This document shows, piece after piece, positions 7,091 to 10,731 of a DNA stretch of 10,731 nt. Made by a program: the position numbers and the translations under genes. Numbering within the stretch: the stretch's first letter is position 1; each line of letters begins with the position of its first letter. Origin of the DNA: Sulfurimonadaceae bacterium (GTDB lineage: Bacteria > Campylobacterota > Campylobacteria > Campylobacterales > Sulfurimonadaceae); the NCBI GenBank assembly GCA_026193155.1, contig JAPHSI010000204.1, positions 1 to 10,731 on the forward strand. The letters are read 5' to 3'. Below the pieces are notes generated by a model, which saw only the letters and a list, made by a program, of their open reading frames with translations, had not been told where the DNA came from and ran no database searches.

Positions 7091-7107
7091 AATGATTATT
7101 AATCATT
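7091..7107. promoter_or_regulatory. 17-base palindrome in the divergent promoter region
   Basis: AATGATTATTAATCATT has perfect eight-base arms around one T, midway between the divergent HDOD and rpmB genes. It looks like a dimeric-regulator operator and is somewhat reminiscent of Fur boxes (AATGATAAT-type half sites), but the half sites do not match Fur exactly. The regulator is unknown. Confidence 0.4.
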
Positions 7108-7139
7108 GTTATTTTACTTAACATAGAATTTCCTTTAAG

Positions 7140-7167
7140 TTGAAGTTTTGCTTCGATTTGATATAAT
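7140..7167 (+). promoter_or_regulatory. Promoter for the rpmB operon
   Basis: A TTGAAG -35-like hexamer (7140-7145) is followed after 16 bases by a perfect TATAAT -10 (7162-7167). The predicted start is near 7174, giving a leader of about 26 bases before the rpmB ATG. A GAAG/CTTC inverted repeat (7142-7154) overlaps the -35 and spacer. Confidence 0.7.
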
Positions 7168-7199
7168 TCGCAACTTTTAAATTCAAACAAGGATTTCAG

Positions 7200-7388
7200 A
7201 TGGCTAGAAGATGTGCTATCAGTGGCAAAGGCCCAATGAGTGGGAATAATGTTTCTCATGCTAAAAACAGAACAAAGCGTCGTTTCTTACTAAACCTAAG
7301 AACAGTAAGAATCACACAAGAAGATGGAACAACTAAAAAAGTAAGAATCTCTGCTAGAGAATTACGTACACTTAAGAAAAACTCTTAA
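7200..7388 (+). CDS. rpmB: 50S ribosomal protein L28
   Basis: L28 is a small basic protein of the large ribosomal subunit. The 62-residue product carries the family signature SGKGPMSGNNVSHAKNRTKR (8-27) followed by RRFLLNLRTVRI, and later KKVRISARELRTLKK. It is shorter than the 78-residue E. coli protein but within the bacterial range. It has only one cysteine (Cys5), so it is the zinc-free type. The ATG has AAGGA at 7189-7193. It is the first gene of a run with a K+ channel 17 bases downstream, an order I recall also in H. pylori. Confidence 0.97.
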   Translation: MARRCAISGKGPMSGNNVSHAKNRTKRRFLLNLRTVRITQEDGTTKKVRISARELRTLKKNS

Positions 7389-7405
7389 GGTATAAAGGAA
7401 AAAGT

Positions 7406-8536
7406 ATGAATCTTTTATCAAGGATTCGTAAATTTCTACATTGGGAGGCTACTCCCAAACCACACGTAAAACTTCTACCTGAAGTTTACCCTCACTTAAA
7501 AGCTTTTCGTTTACCCCTAATATTTACCGTACTGACAATGATGATTGGTACTATAGGTTATGTTGTTATTGATGACTTTAAACTTATGGATGCAATTTAT
7601 CAAACAGGTATAACTTTTACAACGGTAGGGTTTGGTGAAATGGCTCCTGTTTCTAATGCCGGTCGTATATTTACGATTACACTTATTATTGCAGGTTTTG
7701 CAGTTTTTTCAAGTGCGATAGGTATTTTAGTAGCAGAATTAAATAGAGGGCATATTGTTGCCATATTAAAGGAGCGTAGAATGTTATATAAGATTGCAAG
7801 ACTTAAAAAACATTTTGTTGTATGTTATCATAATGATTATACCCTTGAAGTTACAAAAGAACTTCGTAAAAACCATATCCCTTTTGTTGTAGTAGATCCA
7901 AGAGAAGAGATTCATGAATGGGCACTAGAGCATAACTACCCGACATATCTAAAGGCAGAACCTCATGCAGAGATGACTATGTTAAAAGCACATCTTGCAT
8001 CTGCAAAAGGTTTGATAACGCTTTCAGATTCAATGGCTGATAATATTGCTCTTATTGCGTCTGTAAGACTTTTTGAAAAAGAACATCATCTTCCTCGTCC
8101 GTATTATATTATCTCAGCGGCAGAGATGATGAGCGATGTTGAAAAACTAAAAAAACTAGGAGCCAATACGGTCGTATCACCAACAAGGCTTACGGCTCAA
8201 AGAGTTAGTGCTATGGCAGCAAGACCTGATATGGAAAATCTACTTGAAGAGTATTTGTACAAAAGTGATAACCCTATAGATATGCAAGAGATTGAAGTAC
8301 CTAAATATTCATGGGCTGTTCTAAAAAAATTAAAAGAGACTCACTTAAGACAGATTACAAATACTTCAGTTGTTGGGATTACAAAAAAAGACGGTAAGTT
8401 TATATCGGTACCAAAAGGTGACGTACTTATTACAAGTGAGTGTAAACTACTTGTAATCGGAACTCAGTCTGATATAGCAACAACAAAAAGTTTATTAAGA
8501 AGAAAAAATAAGCCTAAGGAGCTTAGAATTGTATAA
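7406..8536 (+). CDS. Two-helix potassium channel with RCK domain
   Basis: This is an inner-membrane K+ channel subunit of the MthK/Kch type, 376 residues. Helix 1 is about residues 34-55, the pore loop carries the selectivity filter TTVGFGE (72-78), and helix 2 is about 87-111. An RCK N-lobe follows (about 136-260) and an RCK C-lobe (about 295-365). The filter has Phe and Glu where TVGYGD is most common; the GYG-to-GFG change still suits K+. In the Rossmann turn, CYHNDYTLE aligns with MthK's GWSESTLE but lacks the first glycine. The MthK calcium ligands seem mostly lost, with only Glu240 kept. Regulation therefore probably differs from MthK. AAAGGA at 7394-7399 sets the ATG. Its last eight bases overlap the argJ start. 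It is the likely counterpart of H. pylori HpKchA, from remembered gene order. Confidence 0.9.
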   Translation: MNLLSRIRKFLHWEATPKPHVKLLPEVYPHLKAFRLPLIFTVLTMMIGTIGYVVIDDFKLMDAIYQTGITFTTVGFGEMAPVSNAGRIFTITLIIAGFAVFSSAIGILVAELNRGHIVAILKERRMLYKIARLKKHFVVCYHNDYTLEVTKELRKNHIPFVVVDPREEIHEWALEHNYPTYLKAEPHAEMTMLKAHLASAKGLITLSDSMADNIALIASVRLFEKEHHLPRPYYIISAAEMMSDVEKLKKLGANTVVSPTRLTAQRVSAMAARPDMENLLEEYLYKSDNPIDMQEIEVPKYSWAVLKKLKETHLRQITNTSVVGITKKDGKFISVPKGDVLITSECKLLVIGTQSDIATTKSLLRRKNKPKELRIV

Positions 8537-9704
8537 ATTAACTTATATAGATAGCGGTGTATGTAGCAGTGAAGGTTTTTTTGCTGATGGCGTAAGTGCC
8601 GGATTAAAAGCAAACTCTGCACTGGATATGGCTTTTATATACTCAGATGCACCTTGTGATGTTGCATCTGTTTTTACTACAAATAAAATGGCTGCGGCAC
8701 CTATAAAACACTTTAAAGCCAAGGGTGATTTTCAAACTGATTTCGTACTGATAAACTCTAAAAATGCAAATGCTATGACTGGTACAGCAGGTGTTAAAGA
8801 TATAGATGAGATTATGCAAAACTTTAGCGATAAACTAAACCCTGTTATGAGCTCAACCGGTGTAATCGGGGTAAGACTTCCAAAAGAGAAAATAATAGAA
8901 GGTACTAAACTTTTTGACATAACGCAAAAAAATCCTTCTAATGCCGCAAAGGCTATTATGACAACCGATAGTTTTTCTAAAGAGTGTGCATATAAGGTTG
9001 AGCTGGATGATGGAAGCAGTTTTAGTGTAGGTGCTATGGCTAAGGGTGCTGGTATGATTAATCCTGCAATGGCTACAATGCTTTGTTTCATAACGACAGA
9101 TGCAGATGTACCTGCTTCGGAGATGCAAAAAATACTAGACGAAGTTACAAAGACTACTTTTAATGCTGCTAGTGTTGATGGGGATACATCTACAAACGAC
9201 ACAGTAATGGTTCTTGCAAATAAAAAAAGCGGTGCATATGATAAAGAAGCTTTTGCAGATGCACTACATAAGATTATGCTTTTCTTGGCTCGCGAAATGG
9301 TGCGTGACGGAGAGGGTGCTACAAAACTTGTAACCTACAACGTAACTGGTGCAAAAGATGATAGAGAAGCCGAGATAGCTGCAAAAGCACTCTCAGACTC
9401 ACTACTAGTTAAAACTGCACTTTACGGTGAAGACCCAAATTGGGGTCGTATAGCATCTACCATTGGTGCCAGCGGAGTAGAGTCTGATGAAATGAGTCTG
9501 AAAATCTCTTTTGATAACGTATGTGTATATGATAAAGGCGAAGTTCACTTCGATGCAGAGATGGAGAAAAAAGCAGCCATAGTTATGACACATAAAAAAT
9601 TTACAATTAATTGTGACCTTGGAATAGCTAACGGTTCATTTAAAGCGTATGGCTGTGATTTGGGATATGAATACGTTAAGATAAATGCCGACTACAGAAC
9701 ATAG
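8529..9704 (+). CDS. argJ: Glutamate N-acetyltransferase / ornithine acetyltransferase
   Basis: ArgJ transfers the acetyl group from N-acetylornithine to glutamate, recycling acetyl groups in arginine synthesis in the cytosol. It may also use acetyl-CoA if bifunctional. The 391-residue precursor cleaves itself between Ala182 and Thr183 in KGAGMINPAMATML, and Thr183 becomes the N-terminal nucleophile of the beta chain. SSTGVIG contains the oxyanion pair Thr110-Gly111. ALYGEDPNWGRI and the end CDLGYEYVKINADYRT are signature stretches, so the chain is complete. The start is TTG, set by AAGGAG at 8516-8521 seven bases upstream, and it overlaps the channel gene by eight bases, implying coupled translation. 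Mono- versus bifunctional activity cannot be read from the sequence. Confidence 0.96.
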   Translation: MYKLTYIDSGVCSSEGFFADGVSAGLKANSALDMAFIYSDAPCDVASVFTTNKMAAAPIKHFKAKGDFQTDFVLINSKNANAMTGTAGVKDIDEIMQNFSDKLNPVMSSTGVIGVRLPKEKIIEGTKLFDITQKNPSNAAKAIMTTDSFSKECAYKVELDDGSSFSVGAMAKGAGMINPAMATMLCFITTDADVPASEMQKILDEVTKTTFNAASVDGDTSTNDTVMVLANKKSGAYDKEAFADALHKIMLFLAREMVRDGEGATKLVTYNVTGAKDDREAEIAAKALSDSLLVKTALYGEDPNWGRIASTIGASGVESDEMSLKISFDNVCVYDKGEVHFDAEMEKKAAIVMTHKKFTINCDLGIANGSFKAYGCDLGYEYVKINADYRT

Positions 9705-9725
9705 GTGTCATTTCTAAGAACAAAT

Positions 9726-9781
9726 GTTACTGGAGGATTTAAAAATTCTCAAGTAACGATTCTAAAATTCTCTATTTTTTT
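9726..9781 (+). terminator. Terminator of the rpmB-channel-argJ operon
   Basis: GTTACT (9726-9731) pairs with AGTAAC (9752-9757). After one mismatch the stem continues with GAGGATT against AATTCTC (one G-U pair) around a TAAA loop. A run of seven T follows at 9775-9781, separated by 17 bases. Part of the spacer repeats the 3' arm (AAAATTCTC). It begins 21 bases after the argJ stop. Confidence 0.6.
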
Positions 9782-9797
9782 CTAAATAACCAATAAA

Positions 9798-9803
9798 TAT
9801 AAG
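9798..9803 (+). promoter_or_regulatory. Possible -10 box for the CGATT-motif gene
   Basis: TATAAG within AAATATAAGCC is the best -10-like hexamer before the next gene, about 40 bases ahead of its likely ATG. The surrounding DNA is so AT-rich that other placements are possible. Confidence 0.3.
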
Positions 9804-9844
9804 CCACTTTATTTAATTTTTATTGTTAAATGTTAATATTTTGT

Positions 9845-10234
9845 ATGAATAAATTTAAAAATATTATATTTGTTTTTATAATTGTCTTCGTAATAACTAT
9901 TGGGCTTATATTAGCTATAGGCTTTACATTTTGTAAAACAACAGATAAAGAATTAGATATTATTGGAAATAAAAGTATAAAATTTATTCTTACAACAAAA
10001 GACTGTGGGGCTACAACCGGATATAGTACCAAGATTTATATGTTGAAAGATGGAGATGACATTAATTTTTTCACAAAACCAATTATACATATGAACACTA
10101 TATACCCAGTTTTGACATGGATTGATGAAAATACTTTATCTATAAAAGTAAAAGATATTGATGTATATGAGTTCACTAGTTTTAATTATATTGACAAAGA
10201 AAAATACAGGTTCATTTTGGAGTATGATGAGTGA
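9845..10234 (+). CDS. Membrane-anchored hypothetical protein with CGATT motif
   Basis: I do not recognise a characterised function. The product is about 129 residues starting at the second ATG (MNKFKNIIF); an ATG 15 bases upstream would add MLIFC. Neither has a clear ribosome site. Residues 6-29 form one hydrophobic segment after a basic start, a signal anchor or uncleaved signal. The following FTFC lacks a proper lipobox. The rest would lie outside the cytoplasm. TTKDCGATTGYSTKIYML holds a DCGATT-x-x-ST motif that I recall from small uncharacterised exported proteins of many bacteria. The codon use and AT-richness differ from the core genes to the left. It is followed by a small overlapping ORF and a lipoprotein gene, so it may belong to an accessory envelope cluster. 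Confidence 0.7.
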   Translation: MNKFKNIIFVFIIVFVITIGLILAIGFTFCKTTDKELDIIGNKSIKFILTTKDCGATTGYSTKIYMLKDGDDINFFTKPIIHMNTIYPVLTWIDENTLSIKVKDIDVYEFTSFNYIDKEKYRFILEYDE

Positions 10235-10315
10235 TTTTTAATTCAAAATATTGGGGTAGCTTTAGCATTCTTTGGAGCTATACTCATGTTAAAAACTGAT
10301 ACTAGAAAAAAATGA
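10224..10315 (+). pseudogene. Small membrane-protein ORF split by a one-base shift
   Basis: Frame 10241-10315 encodes 24 residues, IQNIGVALAFFGAILMLKTD then TRKK, a clean transmembrane segment with a basic end, but it has no start codon in frame. ATG codons at 10224 and 10227, preceded by GGAG (10219-10222), lead into it after MSDF only if one T is added to the five-T run at 10235-10239. The repaired product would be 29 residues. Alternatives are a sequencing error, a P-site -1 slip at TTT TAA, or readthrough of the upstream TGA, which is in the same frame. I do not recognise the protein. Confidence 0.45.
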
Positions 10316-10338
10316 AATTTTAACTATAAGGAAATGTT

Positions 10339-10731
10339 TTGAAAAAATCGTATTTAACATATATCATATTAATAGTTGTTTTGTTCTCAGGTTGTTCGAG
10401 TAAATCAGTAACAAGACCAAATTTAAAAGCTAGTGTAGTTTCTAAAGAAAAGTTACCATACGCTGTTTTACTTGATGGTAGCAATATAAAAGATTTCTTT
10501 CTTGATGAAGATTTAGGTTTTATTACAACAACTGTTGATTACAAAGAAGCATTATTAGAATCAGTTAGACATCAATTAAAAAACAATTTTAAAGAGGTAT
10601 ATGTCATGGGTATAGATGAAAATATCTATAACTATGACTATAGGTTTGATATAAAAAATGAGATAAAAGCTGATTGCGGTGGCAGATGTTATACTTCATA
10701 CACGAACCTAACAGCATATGATGTAAACAAT
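10339..10731 (+). CDS. Putative lipoprotein, TTG start, truncated by window end
   Basis: The reading frame stays open for 131 codons to the last base of the window, so the 3' end is missing. It starts at TTG, set by AAGGA (10328-10332) six bases upstream; the nearby ATG at 10334 meets a stop after two codons. The N-terminus KKSYLTYIILIVVLFSGCSS is a typical lipoprotein signal with the lipobox FSGC, so Cys19 would be lipidated and the protein carried to the periplasmic face of a membrane. Later stretches include PYAVLLDGSNIKDFF, DYKEALLESVRHQLKNNFKE and two close cysteines in ADCGGRCYTSY. I do not recognise the family. Codon use is AT-rich like its neighbour. Confidence 0.75.
   Translation, partial: MKKSYLTYIILIVVLFSGCSSKSVTRPNLKASVVSKEKLPYAVLLDGSNIKDFFLDEDLGFITTTVDYKEALLESVRHQLKNNFKEVYVMGIDENIYNYDYRFDIKNEIKADCGGRCYTSYTNLTAYDVNN

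Noticed and set aside
7091..7107. Firm call of a Fur box
   Set aside because: Half sites deviate from the Fur consensus and neither flanking gene is an iron gene, so it is reported only as an unassigned palindrome.
7077..7259. 60-codon minus-strand frame over the rpmB promoter
   Set aside because: It overlaps a clear promoter and the start of rpmB, with no supporting features.
8732..9202. 156-codon open frame on the minus strand within argJ
   Set aside because: It lies fully antisense to a gene with complete ArgJ signatures, has no ribosome site and no recognisable family; it is a by-product of argJ codon use.
10231..10302. GTG-initiated 23-codon frame just after the CGATT gene
   Set aside because: The translation shows no membrane or conserved pattern, whereas the neighbouring frame gives a clean hydrophobic segment.

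Overview
The window looks like chromosomal DNA of a low-GC member of the Campylobacterota (Epsilonproteobacteria), most likely a Sulfurimonas-like free-living lineage. The evidence is the gene order acpP-fabF-accA, the layout rpmB followed by a two-helix K+ channel (which I recall as also adjacent in Helicobacter pylori), TATAAT -10 boxes with weak or no -35, AAGGA ribosome sites and several TTG starts. The genus is inferred from protein flavour and not proven. No tRNA, rRNA, CRISPR array or insertion sequence is visible.

Region 1 (1-2520, + strand) is a fatty-acid synthesis cluster: acyl carrier protein (acpP), ketoacyl-ACP synthase II (fabF) and acetyl-CoA carboxylase alpha subunit (accA). 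A hairpin separates acpP from fabF, and a terminator follows accA. Region 2 (2482-2678) is a convergent intergenic stretch unusually rich in inverted repeats, including a nested 67-base foldback; it may be a copy of a dispersed repeat.

Region 3 (2679-4748, - strand) is a compact overlapping operon: rpe (ribulose-phosphate epimerase), trpF (phosphoribosylanthranilate isomerase) and a DnaQ-like DEDDh exonuclease, read from a clear TATAAT promoter upstream of rpe. Region 4 (4827-7042, - strand) is a two-gene signalling operon coupled by ATGA. It holds an HDOD-domain protein and a 464-residue protein that I read as STAS / receiver-like / STAS / CheX. This pair is the best candidate for an undescribed regulatory module.

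Region 5 (7140-9782, + strand) is a tight operon: rpmB (ribosomal protein L28), a K+ channel with a divergent RCK domain, and argJ (arginine biosynthesis), ending in a hairpin with a T-tract. Region 6 (9783-10731) is AT-richer and looks accessory. It holds a membrane-anchored protein with a CGATT motif, a small membrane ORF apparently broken by a one-base shift in a T run, and the start of a TTG-initiated lipoprotein that runs off the window.
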